From assembly GCA_025451845.1 (NCBI GenBank), contig JANWJS010000012.1, positions 53,417 through 117,416 on the forward strand: a stretch of DNA of 64,000 bases. The letters are read 5' to 3'. Shown here piece by piece: positions 27,185 through 35,957 of this stretch. Source of the DNA: Steroidobacteraceae bacterium. Its GTDB lineage: Bacteria; Pseudomonadota; Gammaproteobacteria; Steroidobacterales; Steroidobacteraceae. The position numbers were made by a program, and so were the translations under genes. Numbering within the stretch: position 1 is the first letter of the stretch; the number at the start of each line of letters is the position of its first letter. The notes under the pieces were generated by a model. That model made no database searches. It was given only the letters and a program-made list of their open reading frames with translations, and had not been told where the DNA came from.

Positions 27185-28699
27185 CTATTGGAACACGAAC
27201 CTGTGCAGCCGCCATACGGCAGCTGCCGACGGATCCCCGGTCGCTACCGCTAGCGCCCAGAATACAGGCGTGAATCCATCGGTGCAGGTGTAGGTTTTCG
27301 CGGCCCCGTCCCATATCGCGGTCGCGCTGCCAGACCCGGACGCGCACTGAACAGCATAGTAGTTACTGACCGGAGCAGCCACCGACGTGCCCATCAGGTC
27401 GAAATAAGGCTGCACGGAAGGCTGCGGCTCCAGGAGCTGTTGCGAGTTCGACTGGTATACGTTCAGGAAGAGCAGCGGATAGTCGATGTAATAGGCCCGA
27501 GCATACGCGTCCTTGCTGGGCGTCAAGTATTGGTAGCTGATCTCTGCGAAGTTCATGCTTCGAGCCGCATCGGAAATTTCCTGAGCGGTCGCCGGCTGCC
27601 CGGCCGAATCGACGGCATACAGGCCGAAGGTCGGGTCGAGCGTCACCCAACGAGTGGAGTCGGGATCGTAGATTTCGACCAACTCATGGCAATCGTAGGA
27701 ATTTGTATTGAAGCAGACGGAAAGCGAACGCGATTGCAATGTGATGTTGGCGTCCGCGAGCTGCTTTAACAGGGTGTTGGTGAACGCAGTGCAATCGGCG
27801 ACTGCATCGCCTTCGGAGGCGACCGACGCAACCAGCGGCGTCAAGTCATGCGGTTGATTGTCGGTATCCGCCATTTCCCGGACGTTTGCAGCCAGAGTCC
27901 TTGCGACCGCCACGATGTCGGCGCTCGAGATGCTCGGATCTCCCACGGTGAAGGTGATCTTCTGCTGGTGTTGGATGTTATTCGCGTAAGCCGTGTAAAG
28001 GGTCGCGTAAATCGTTATCCCGGCCGGAAGCCCCGGCGCTACGCGCAGAGTTGTATGGATCCAACCGGTATCGAGCAGATCCAGGCCACCCGCGGTGCTG
28101 CCCAACGTCAGCCGGTAGCCCTGTGCGACCGACTCGTCGGTCCACGAGATGGGGGTTGCTGCGTTGGCCATTCCGGCGTTGGCCGGATAGATGAAAGTAG
28201 CGCCCTTGACGTCGGAATCCGTCCGGAAAGTAGCATACTCCGCACGCGAGAAATCCGTGCCGGAATCCGGTGACCACCCTTTGGGAACCGCCCGCACGCG
28301 GGCGTAAAGCACTCCGGATTGAGGCAGACCTGGGACGGAGATCGACGTTGACGCGATCGCACCGGAATCGAAGACGTCGTTTGCTCCGGGAGAGGTGCCT
28401 ATTTGCAGCTGGTAGGCATAGGCGTTGTCGACCTGCGACCACTGAATCGGGTGACTCGGATCGACCGAGAGTTGTCCCGAAGTCGGGTAGACGAACTGCG
28501 GCCAGCCATTGACTGCTGGTAGGGCCGCTGCACCGGAGGAAAGGCCTGCCGCTGTGCTGAATGGCGAGTAGGCGGCAACCGGCCCCGAGCCGGAACCGTC
28601 AGTCGAACCTCCACCACCACACCCGACGAGCAGCAGCATCGTGATTGCGGCGAAGATGGAGCTTCGTGCTCTTTGTGTAGTCGAGTACCTCGCGGTCAT
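27185..28699 (-). CDS. Lipoprotein with transglutaminase-like cysteine domain
   Basis: 504 residues. A lipoprotein signal ends in LLLVGC (Cys27), followed by a Gly/Ser linker. Two similar Ig/FN3-like repeats begin FVYPTSGQL (about residue 69) and FIYPANAGM (about 169). The second half has a transglutaminase-like arrangement: Cys303 in ADCTAFTNTLLK, His338 in YDCHELVEI and Asp355 in VTLDPTFGLY, in the order and spacing of a Cys-His-Asp triad. It should be anchored in the outer or inner membrane facing the periplasm or outside. Convergent with wecB. The family function is unknown; protease, amidase or cross-linker are options. Confidence 0.7.
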   Translation of the reverse strand: MTARYSTTQRARSSIFAAITMLLLVGCGGGGSTDGSGSGPVAAYSPFSTAAGLSSGAAALPAVNGWPQFVYPTSGQLSVDPSHPIQWSQVDNAYAYQLQIGTSPGANDVFDSGAIASTSISVPGLPQSGVLYARVRAVPKGWSPDSGTDFSRAEYATFRTDSDVKGATFIYPANAGMANAATPISWTDESVAQGYRLTLGSTAGGLDLLDTGWIHTTLRVAPGLPAGITIYATLYTAYANNIQHQQKITFTVGDPSISSADIVAVARTLAANVREMADTDNQPHDLTPLVASVASEGDAVADCTAFTNTLLKQLADANITLQSRSLSVCFNTNSYDCHELVEIYDPDSTRWVTLDPTFGLYAVDSAGQPATAQEISDAARSMNFAEISYQYLTPSKDAYARAYYIDYPLLFLNVYQSNSQQLLEPQPSVQPYFDLMGTSVAAPVSNYYAVQCASGSGSATAIWDGAAKTYTCTDGFTPVFWALAVATGDPSAAAVWRLHRFVFQ

Positions 28700-28801
28700 C
28701 GAATTTTGAATTTCGCACGGCCGGGCTTTACCTTAGCAGGTTTCTCTCCCGGCTTCATCCCGAGGCGGGGTTCGGCTCACAATCGGTTACAGTCCTTTCG
28801 T

Positions 28802-29899
28802 CTACCGGTAGTGTGTCTCGATCCAGCGCTGATAACTTCCGTCCATGACCGCGCGCCACCACCATTCATTCCGCACGTACCATTCGAAGGTGTCGTGCAG
28901 CCCTCGAGCCAGCGAGACCTGTGCTCCGTAGCCCAACTCGCGCTCGATTTTCCGGCAGTCGATCGCGTAGCGCCGGTCGTGGCCGGGGCGGTCTTTCACG
29001 AACTGAATGAGACTCGAGGACTTTCCGCCCTGCGCCGCGGGACAACCGGGAAACCGGGAGCACAGGTCCTGGTGCGATCCAAAAGCTGCATCGGCCACCG
29101 CGCACAGCGTCTCGACCAGTTTCAGGTTCTCGCTTTCGGCACCGCCTCCGATATTGTAGACCTCTCCAGGCCTGCCCTTCGACAGGATCAGATCGATTCC
29201 GCGGCAGTGATCGCTGACGTGCAGCCAGTCTCTGACGTTGCGTCCATCACCGTAGACGGGCAGCGCCCGTCCGTGCAACAGGTTCACGATCATCAGCGGA
29301 ATCAGCTTCTCGGGAAAATGGAGGGGGCCATAGTTGTTCGAGCAGTTGCTCGTCGTGACCTGAAGGCCATAAGTATGATGGTAGGCCCGCACCAGGTGAT
29401 CGGAGGCCGCCTTGCTTGCCGAGTAAGGTGAATTCGGGGAGTACGGGGTGCGCTCGTGGAAGGCGGGGTCCTCCGGTCCCAGAGAGCCGTAGACCTCATC
29501 CGTCGAAACGTGATGGAAGCGGTGCGATGCAACCCGCTTCTGCTGCAGCCACACCTCACGCGCGGCCTTCAGCACGGAATGGGTGCCCTGCACGTTGGTC
29601 TCGATGAAGGCATCGGGCCCGTGGATCGAGCGATCGACGTGCGACTCTGCGGCGAAGTGCACAATGGTGTCGATTGCCTCCTCTCGCAGCAGCCGCTGTA
29701 CGAGCGGTGTGTCGCAAATATTGCCGTGCACGAACTTGAGCTCGGGGCGATCCTTGACCGGGTCGAGGTTGGCGAGATTGCCGGCGTAGGTCAGGGCATC
29801 GAGCACAACCAGGTGCTCGCCAGGATGGGCATTCAGCCAGTAATGCACGAAGTTCGCGCCGATGAAGCCGGCGCCGCCGGTGACCAGGAGCCTAGGCAC
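28802..29899 (-). CDS. rfbB: dTDP-glucose 4,6-dehydratase
   Basis: 365 residues from the GTG at 29899, overlapping the rmlD stop by 8 bases. [15 protein letters not shown] is the NAD-binding loop, STDEVYGSL holds the catalytic Thr-Asp-Glu region, and YSASKAASDHLVRAYHHTYG holds the YxxxK pair. Length and motifs match RmlB/RfbB. It converts dTDP-glucose to dTDP-4-keto-6-deoxyglucose, step 2 of dTDP-L-rhamnose synthesis. Last gene of the rmlACDB run. Confidence 0.95.
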   Translation of the reverse strand: MPRLLVTGGAGFIGANFVHYWLNAHPGEHLVVLDALTYAGNLANLDPVKDRPELKFVHGNICDTPLVQRLLREEAIDTIVHFAAESHVDRSIHGPDAFIETNVQGTHSVLKAAREVWLQQKRVASHRFHHVSTDEVYGSLGPEDPAFHERTPYSPNSPYSASKAASDHLVRAYHHTYGLQVTTSNCSNNYGPLHFPEKLIPLMIVNLLHGRALPVYGDGRNVRDWLHVSDHCRGIDLILSKGRPGEVYNIGGGAESENLKLVETLCAVADAAFGSHQDLCSRFPGCPAAQGGKSSSLIQFVKDRPGHDRRYAIDCRKIERELGYGAQVSLARGLHDTFEWYVRNEWWWRAVMDGSYQRWIETHYR

Positions 29900-30782
29900 G
29901 GGAGATCTCTTTCAGGACAGTACGCAAGCCCGTGCGCCAATGAGCGGGAGAGAGCCCGTGGGGGGCGAGCGAGCGCTTGTCGAGCACGCTGTAGGACGGC
30001 CGGCGCGCGGGTGTTGGATAGTCTGCGGTGGTGATCGGTACGACAGCGACCCCGGGTGGCAGAAGTCCCAGTTGCACGCTCTCCTCCGCGATGGCTACCG
30101 CGAAGTCGTACCAGCTCGCCACCCCCGCATCGGTCCAGTGGTGAATGCCGTGAATATCGGGATTAGCTGCGATTCGCCAGAGCGCTCCCGCGAGGGAACG
30201 CGCCGCGGTCGGCGTGCCTACCTGGTCCGCCACCACCCGCGCCGCGCCATTCGCCCGCATGATGTGCAGCATGGTGCGTACGAAGTTGGCGCCCGTTGCG
30301 GCATAGACCCAAGCGCTTCGCACGACCGTGGACCGCTGCGGCAGCGCCTGCAGAACGGCGAGCTCGCCATCCCGCTTGGTCCTCCCGTAGACGCTGAGCG
30401 GATACGTGGCGCAATCCGGCCGATAGGGAACGGAGGCGGTGCCATCGAATACAAAATCGGTCGAGATGTGAATCAGCCGCGCATTGCATTCCCGGGCTGC
30501 CGCAGCCAAGTGAGCCGGCCCCTCGGCATTGATACGCCTGGCGGCGTCCGGCTCCGACTCGGCCTTGTCCACCGCGGTATACGCCGCAGCATTGATGATG
30601 ATCGCCGGCCGATGGCGCGCCACGCCCTCGCGGACGGCGTCACGCGCACCGACATCGAGATCGGCGTGCGTGCAGGCAATCGCCTCGAAGTTGTCGGGTC
30701 GGATTTCGAGCAGCATTCGTCCGACCTGCCCTCCGGCGCCAGTGATCAGCACTTTCGTCGCCGGGAGCGCGCTCGCCGTCAC
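29892..30782 (-). CDS. rfbD: dTDP-4-dehydrorhamnose reductase
   Basis: 296 residues from the GTG at 30782, which overlaps the rmlC stop as GTGA. The frame is open further upstream, but the family begins at ATKVLITGAGGQVGRML. Motifs: ISTDFVFDGTASVPYRP and the catalytic YGRTKRDGE (YxxxK). It performs the final NAD(P)H reduction to dTDP-L-rhamnose. Length fits the usual 290-300. Confidence 0.93.
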   Translation of the reverse strand: MTASALPATKVLITGAGGQVGRMLLEIRPDNFEAIACTHADLDVGARDAVREGVARHRPAIIINAAAYTAVDKAESEPDAARRINAEGPAHLAAAARECNARLIHISTDFVFDGTASVPYRPDCATYPLSVYGRTKRDGELAVLQALPQRSTVVRSAWVYAATGANFVRTMLHIMRANGAARVVADQVGTPTAARSLAGALWRIAANPDIHGIHHWTDAGVASWYDFAVAIAEESVQLGLLPPGVAVVPITTADYPTPARRPSYSVLDKRSLAPHGLSPAHWRTGLRTVLKEISRA

Positions 30783-31327
30783 GGATAGACCTCGGCGGCG
30801 CGAAAACTCTCTGCTGCGGCGTCCTTGCCTGAAAGAATGGGCGCGATTCCTGATGGCAGCGGCCAATCCACGCCGATGTCGGGATCATTCCATCGGATCG
30901 CGCGCTCATGGGTGGGCGCCCAGAAATCCGTGACCTTGTAGAGAAAGTCGGCATAGTCGCTGAGCACGAAATAACCGTGTGCAAACCCGGGCGGCACCCA
31001 GAGGGCGTCGTGGTTCTCCGCGGAAAGCACCACGCCCACCCATTTGCCGAAGGTCGGCGAGCTGCGGCGAATGTCCACCGCAACGTCGTACACGGTGCCG
31101 GTCACGACGCGTACCAGCTTTCCCTGCGGCTGCTCTATCTGGTAGTGCAGTCCCCGCAGGATATGCCGTGCGGAGTGGCTATGGTTGTCCTGTACGAACT
31201 TGAGGTCGAGTCCCGCGGCGGCGAACTTGCGCTCCTCCCAGGACTCCATGAAGTAGCCGCGCGCATCGCCGAACACTTTCGGCCGGATCAGCACGACCTC
31301 GGGGAGGTCGGTCGGGACGAACTCCAT
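30779..31327 (-). CDS. rfbC: dTDP-4-dehydrorhamnose 3,5-epimerase
   Basis: 182 residues, the normal size. Cupin fold with FVQDNHSHSARHILRGLHYQ, containing the catalytic His in RGLHYQ, and WVPPGFAHGYFVLSD. It epimerises C3 and C5 of dTDP-4-keto-6-deoxyglucose. One base after the rmlA stop and 4 bases into the rmlD start, so translation is tightly coupled. Confidence 0.94.
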   Translation of the reverse strand: MEFVPTDLPEVVLIRPKVFGDARGYFMESWEERKFAAAGLDLKFVQDNHSHSARHILRGLHYQIEQPQGKLVRVVTGTVYDVAVDIRRSSPTFGKWVGVVLSAENHDALWVPPGFAHGYFVLSDYADFLYKVTDFWAPTHERAIRWNDPDIGVDWPLPSGIAPILSGKDAAAESFRAAEVYP

Positions 31328-31328
31328 G

Positions 31329-32201
31329 TCAAACCCGACCCTTCAGGATCTCGAGCAGATAGGTGCCATATCCGGTCTTGGCGAGCGGCCGCGCCAGCTC
31401 CTCCAGCTGATTGGCTGATATGTAGCTCTTGCGGTACGCGATTTCCTCGGGGCAGCACACCTTCAGGCCCTGCCGGGTCTCGATGGCCTCGATGAACATG
31501 GACGCCTGCAGCAGCGACTCGTGGGTGCCCGTATCGAGCCAGGCCACGCCGCGGCCCAATTGCTCCACTCGCAGGGCGCCGCGTTCGAGGTACTTGCGAT
31601 TGACATCGGTGATCTCGAGCTCCCCGCGCGCGGAGGGCCTGAGGCCCGCCGCGATTTCGAGCACCTGGTTGTCATAGAAGTAAAGACCGGTCACCGCGAA
31701 ATACGATTTGGGTTTCGCGGGCTTCTCCTCGATATCGAGCGCGTGCCCCGCCTCATCGAACTGAACGACGCCGTACCGCTCCGGGTCCCGCACCCGATAG
31801 GCGAACACCGTAGCGCCTGCACCCCGCTGGGCGGCGGCCTCGAGTTGCTCTGGCAACCCATGACCGTAGAAGATGTTGTCGCCGAGGACCAGCGCGACGC
31901 GGTCATTGCCGACGAACCGCCTCCCGATGAGGAATGCCTGCGCGAGACCCTCCGGCCGGGGCTGCTCTGCGTAGGACAGTGAGATTCCCCATTTAGCGCC
32001 GTCGCCCAGCAGCCGGCGAAAAAGCGGCAGGTCCTCCGGCGTCGAGATCAGCAGAATGTCCCGGATCCCCGCCAGCATCAGCGCCGCCAGCGGGTAGTAG
32101 ACCATCGGCTTGTCGTAAATGGGCAGCAACTGCTTGCTGATGCTGAGGGTCACCGGGTGCAGGCGGGTACCCGCGCCGCCGGCCAGAACGATGCCTTTCA
32201 A
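31329..32201 (-). CDS. rfbA: Glucose-1-phosphate thymidylyltransferase
   Basis: 290 residues from the TTG at 32201, which has AGAGGA about 9 bases upstream and gives the family's normal length and N-terminus [17 protein letters not shown]. The frame stays open to 32243 without a better site. [27 protein letters not shown] and [10 protein letters not shown] are conserved. It makes dTDP-glucose, the committed step for rhamnose, and opens the rmlACDB run. Confidence 0.93.
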   Translation of the reverse strand: MKGIVLAGGAGTRLHPVTLSISKQLLPIYDKPMVYYPLAALMLAGIRDILLISTPEDLPLFRRLLGDGAKWGISLSYAEQPRPEGLAQAFLIGRRFVGNDRVALVLGDNIFYGHGLPEQLEAAAQRGAGATVFAYRVRDPERYGVVQFDEAGHALDIEEKPAKPKSYFAVTGLYFYDNQVLEIAAGLRPSARGELEITDVNRKYLERGALRVEQLGRGVAWLDTGTHESLLQASMFIEAIETRQGLKVCCPEEIAYRKSYISANQLEELARPLAKTGYGTYLLEILKGRV

Positions 32202-32316
32202 GTGCTTGATTCCTCTGGGTTGGCCTGAGCGAAAGCTTGCCACGACAATCCCGCCGCGTCATGTGCAGGCTGCACGAATTGCGCGGAGCGGATCCATGGC
32301 ACCGCCGGTTCGCGGA

Positions 32317-32874
32317 TCACCGCGCAGACAACGCGGACCTGGCACAAGAGAGCAAATCATCGTACACGGCATCCGCTCGCGCCACGGCCTCATCGGGCAA
32401 CGCATATCCCGTCCGGACGAGGAAGCAGCGGCCTATTCCTGCCGCGCGACCGGCGTCGAGGTCCGACATCCGGTCACCCACCAGCAAGGACATCCCCGGG
32501 TCGATGTCCAGCGCCCGGATGGCCCGCCTCAGCATGCCGGGCTTCGGCTTGCGGCAATCGCAATCGATGCGATAACGCTCCACCGGGGCGTCGGGCAGGT
32601 GCGGGCAGTGCTCGACCGCATCGAGGGGGGCGCGCGCGGCCGCGAGGCGCTCGCGCATGTGGCCCGTGACCGCGAGGTAATCGGACTCCGGGTAGAGGCC
32701 ACGGGCGATTCCGGACTGGTTGGTGATTACGACCAGCAGATACCCCGCGGCCTTGAGCAGACGCAACGCCTCGAGCGCGCCGGGCAGCAATACGAAATCC
32801 TCGACGCGGTGGACGAAGGCCCGCTCTTCATTGAGCACGCCGTCGCGGTCGATGAACGCCGCCTTGCTGCTCAT
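32317..32874 (-). CDS. gmhB: D-glycero-beta-D-manno-heptose 1,7-bisphosphate 7-phosphatase
   Basis: 185 residues. HAD-family DxD motif FIDRDGVLNEE (Asp10 nucleophile), ITNQSGIARGLY, DCDCRKPKPGM (zinc loop and conserved Lys) and LLVGDRMSDLDAG. It removes the C7 phosphate of heptose bisphosphate before adenylylation. Overlaps the rfaE2 stop by 4 bases; fifth gene of the heptose run. Confidence 0.92.
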   Translation of the reverse strand: MSSKAAFIDRDGVLNEERAFVHRVEDFVLLPGALEALRLLKAAGYLLVVITNQSGIARGLYPESDYLAVTGHMRERLAAARAPLDAVEHCPHLPDAPVERYRIDCDCRKPKPGMLRRAIRALDIDPGMSLLVGDRMSDLDAGRAAGIGRCFLVRTGYALPDEAVARADAVYDDLLSCARSALSAR

Positions 32875-33356
32875 GAGCCGCCACGGATGCGTTGCACGAG
32901 TACGCTGGTCGAGTAGCCCGGCACGAATGGAATCGACACGGAGCGTCCACCCCAGGTGCGCATGAGTTGGGCTTCTTCCAATGTCTCCATGTCGTAATCA
33001 CCGCCCTTGACATACACCTGGGGCCGGCAACTCTTCAGCAATTCGCACGGAGTCGACTCTTCGAAAATCGTGACGAACGATACGCTCTCGAGCGCCGCGA
33101 CCACGAGCAGGCGATCGATCTCCCGGTTGAGCGGCCGATCCGGCCCCTTCCCGAGCTGCCGCACCGAGGAATCACTGTTGACTGCCACGAGCAGCGCTGC
33201 ACCGAGCTCACGGGCGGCGTCAAGGTACGAGACGTGCCCACGGTGCAGAACGTCAAACACTCCATTGGTGAACACCAATGGACGAGGCCAGTCCCGGCAA
33301 CGGACTTGCTCGGCGGGCACCATCTTGCGAATCAGAGGCGCGGGAAGATCAGCCAT
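32871..33356 (-). CDS. rfaE2: D-glycero-beta-D-manno-heptose 1-phosphate adenylyltransferase
   Basis: 161 residues from the ATG at 33356, 10 bases after the rfaD stop; a start at 33389 would overlap rfaD. FTNGVFDVLHRGHVSYLD carries the HxGH nucleotidyltransferase signature, and GGDYDMETLEEA is typical of the HldE C-terminal domain. It makes ADP-D-glycero-beta-D-manno-heptose. In E. coli this is the C-terminal half of HldE; here it is a separate gene, with rfaD between it and the kinase. Confidence 0.93.
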   Translation of the reverse strand: MADLPAPLIRKMVPAEQVRCRDWPRPLVFTNGVFDVLHRGHVSYLDAARELGAALLVAVNSDSSVRQLGKGPDRPLNREIDRLLVVAALESVSFVTIFEESTPCELLKSCRPQVYVKGGDYDMETLEEAQLMRTWGGRSVSIPFVPGYSTSVLVQRIRGGS

Positions 33357-33366
33357 CGGATTGCGC

Positions 33367-34368
33367 TCACGCGGCTGCGCCGCAAGCATTCAACCAGTCC
33401 GCGTAGCGCCGCACGCCCGTCGCCACGTCAGCGAACTGCACGTCGCAACCCGATGCACGCAGCGACGTCAGGTCTGCCTGGGTATGGCATTGATACTTGC
33501 CGACCAGAGCCTGCGGGAACGGGCCGTACTCGATCAGGCCGCGGGAGACCTGCTGTTCCAGACTGAGGGGCGCCTCGCCGCGCTGCGCTCGCGAGGCGTT
33601 GATCGTCGCGTGAGCGACATCGTTGAAGGGCTGCGCCCTACCTGTGCCGACGTTGAAAATCCCGCTACGTTCCGGATGCCGCAGGAACCACAGATTCACC
33701 GCGACGACATCGTCCACGAACACGAAATCGCGCGCCTGCTGTCCCGGACCGTAGCCTCCATATTCTCCGAAGAGCTTGACCTTGCCGGACTCGCGCAGCT
33801 GCCCGAAGTGGTGGTACGCAACGGAAGCCATGCGTCCCTTGTGCTGCTCCCGCGGCCCATAGACGTTGAAGTAGCGGAAGCCGGCTACCTGAAACCGCGC
33901 GGTGGCAAGCATGCGCCGCACGATGTTGTCGAAGAGGAGCTTCGAATAGCCGTATACATTGAGCGGCCGCTCGTGCTCCGCCGCTTCCCGAAACACCGTG
34001 CTGTCGCCGTAAATGGCGGCAGACGAGGCGTAGAGAAGCCGCGTTCCCCGACTCTGGCAGATATCGAGAAGGTCTTTCGAGCAGCGGTAGTTCGCCTCCA
34101 GCATGTACCTGCCGTTGTGCTCCATCGTGTCGGAGCAGGCTCCTTCGTGCAAGACCGCATCGATACGCCCCAGCTCGCCGAGCGCGAAGCGGTCGTAGAA
34201 TTCGTTCCGATCGAAGTAGTCGCTCACCCTGGCGCCGAGGAGATTGCGGAATTTCGCGCCCTCGGTGAGATCATCGACGGCAATCACGTCGTCGATGCCC
34301 ATTGCATTCAGTCCATGCACCAGATTGCTGCCCACCATCCCGGCGGCGCCGGTCACGACGACTCTCAT
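33367..34368 (-). CDS. rfaD: ADP-glyceromanno-heptose 6-epimerase
   Basis: 333 residues from the ATG at 34368, coupled by ATGA to the kinase stop. [19 protein letters not shown] is the NADP loop, [17 protein letters not shown] is specific to HldD/RfaD, and [13 protein letters not shown] holds the YxxxK pair. It converts the D,D-heptose to the L,D-heptose nucleotide used for LPS inner core. Slightly longer than the E. coli enzyme (310). Confidence 0.94.
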   Translation of the reverse strand: MRVVVTGAAGMVGSNLVHGLNAMGIDDVIAVDDLTEGAKFRNLLGARVSDYFDRNEFYDRFALGELGRIDAVLHEGACSDTMEHNGRYMLEANYRCSKDLLDICQSRGTRLLYASSAAIYGDSTVFREAAEHERPLNVYGYSKLLFDNIVRRMLATARFQVAGFRYFNVYGPREQHKGRMASVAYHHFGQLRESGKVKLFGEYGGYGPGQQARDFVFVDDVVAVNLWFLRHPERSGIFNVGTGRAQPFNDVAHATINASRAQRGEAPLSLEQQVSRGLIEYGPFPQALVGKYQCHTQADLTSLRASGCDVQFADVATGVRRYADWLNACGAAA

Positions 34369-35342
34369 CCGAACAGCTCTTCGTAACTGACCGTCGCCGT
34401 GCCGAACTTGCCGACAACGATGCCGCCCGCGCGGTTGGCGATGGGCAGGGCCTCCCGTAGACCGATCCCACAAGCCAACATCGCGGCAAGGGTGGCAATG
34501 ACGGTATCGCCCGCCCCGGTCACGTCGAATACCTCTCGTGCCTGCGCCGGCACCTGAAGATGTCCGGAGGCATCGAAGAGCGACATCCCCTCTTCGCTGC
34601 GCGTGAGCAGCACGGCGCCGAGCCGATTGCTCTCGCGCAGCCGCTGCGTCCGCTCCTCGAGCTGCGCCTCCGTCTTCCAGCTGCCGATCACCTGCGCGAG
34701 CTCCGCGCGATTCGGCGTAATGACCGTGGCACCGGCGTACCTGCCGTAGTCGTCACCCTTGGGGTCGACAAGCACCGGCTTGCCGGCCGCCCGCGCGAGC
34801 TCGATCATCCGCGGAATATGCGTGAGCCCGCCCTTGCCATAATCGGAAAACAGCACGGCGTCGTGCTGCGGCAGTGCTCGCGTGAAGTCCGACAGCATGT
34901 CCGCGAGCACTTCGTGATCCGGCTGATTCTCGAAATCCACGCGGACCAACTGCTGCGCCCGCCCGATGACTCTCAGCTTCACGCAGGTGAACAGCTGCGG
35001 GTCCCTCCCCAGAATCACCTCTACGGCCTGCGTCTTCAGCAATGCCTCGAGCTTTCGCGCCGGCTCGTCCTCACCCACGACTGTGACCAGCGTCACTCCC
35101 GGGCCGAGCGCCTTGACGTTGAGCGCCACGTTCGCCGCGCCGCCCAACCGATGCTCCTCCCTCGTGACGCGCACGACCGGCACGGGCGCCTCGGGAGAAA
35201 TCCGGTCGACTTCCCCAAACAGATACCGGTCGAGCATCGCATCTCCCACGACCAACACCCGCGCCTTGCGCAGCCGCGCTTTGAGCTCCGGCCTCGCCTT
35301 GACCGCCTGCCCCTGCGCGCTTGTTGTGCTGCCCGCGCTCAT
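34365..35342 (-). CDS. rfaE1: D-glycero-beta-D-manno-heptose-7-phosphate kinase
   Basis: 325 residues from the ATG at 35342, coupled by ATGA to gmhA. PfkB/ribokinase fold: [17 protein letters not shown] near the N-terminus and [18 protein letters not shown], where the Asp of GAGD is the catalytic base. It phosphorylates heptose 7-phosphate at C1. It corresponds to the HldE N-terminal domain and ends without the nucleotidyltransferase domain. Confidence 0.93.
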   Translation of the reverse strand: MSAGSTTSAQGQAVKARPELKARLRKARVLVVGDAMLDRYLFGEVDRISPEAPVPVVRVTREEHRLGGAANVALNVKALGPGVTLVTVVGEDEPARKLEALLKTQAVEVILGRDPQLFTCVKLRVIGRAQQLVRVDFENQPDHEVLADMLSDFTRALPQHDAVLFSDYGKGGLTHIPRMIELARAAGKPVLVDPKGDDYGRYAGATVITPNRAELAQVIGSWKTEAQLEERTQRLRESNRLGAVLLTRSEEGMSLFDASGHLQVPAQAREVFDVTGAGDTVIATLAAMLACGIGLREALPIANRAGGIVVGKFGTATVSYEELFG

Positions 35343-35908
35343 GCCAATCCCAGTGACTCCTCGACGAGAGCGCACAGCGTATGGCCGATGAAGATGTGCG
35401 CCTCCTGAATCCGGGCGGTGATCTGGCTGGGCACGACGATCGGCACGTCGCAAAGCTCCCGCAGCGGCCCTCCGCCCTTTCCGAGCAATCCGACGACCTG
35501 TATTTGCGCGGCTCTGGCCGCTTCCGCCGCGCGAATCACATTTCTCGACTTGCCCGAGGTCGAGATGGCGAGCAGGCAGTCCCCGCGGACCCCCAACCCC
35601 ATCACTTGCCGGGAAAACACCTCGTCAAAGGTGTAATCGTTGGCGATGCAGGTCATGGTCGAGGTATCAGTGGACAATGCCACGGCAGCCAGCGGCCTGC
35701 GATCCTTCACGAACCTCCCCGCCATCTCCGCCGCAATGTGTTGGCTATCCGCAGCAGACCCGCCATTGCCGCACAACATGAGCTTGCGCCCGTTCTCGAG
35801 CGCGCCGGCAAAGAGGCTCGCGGCGCGCTCGATTTCCGGCCCCAGTGACGAGAGGCTGTGAAACAGCGCCAGGTGCTCCTGCAGGCCCCGCTGAACGATG
35901 TCGCTCAA
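35339..35908 (-). CDS. gmhA: Phosphoheptose isomerase
   Basis: 189 residues, a SIS-domain protein. LMLCGNGGSAADSQHIAAEM is the GmhA signature, and LAISTSGKSRNVIRA and ARIQEAHIFIGHTLCALVE are conserved. It converts sedoheptulose 7-phosphate to D-glycero-D-manno-heptose 7-phosphate and opens the ADP-heptose run. About 50 bases follow pgi, so both may share a transcript. Confidence 0.94.
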   Translation of the reverse strand: MSDIVQRGLQEHLALFHSLSSLGPEIERAASLFAGALENGRKLMLCGNGGSAADSQHIAAEMAGRFVKDRRPLAAVALSTDTSTMTCIANDYTFDEVFSRQVMGLGVRGDCLLAISTSGKSRNVIRAAEAARAAQIQVVGLLGKGGGPLRELCDVPIVVPSQITARIQEAHIFIGHTLCALVEESLGLA

Positions 35909-35957
35909 ATGATTTCCCGGCAGAGGTTTTGAAGGAGACGTCGGGTCGGATCCCCGC

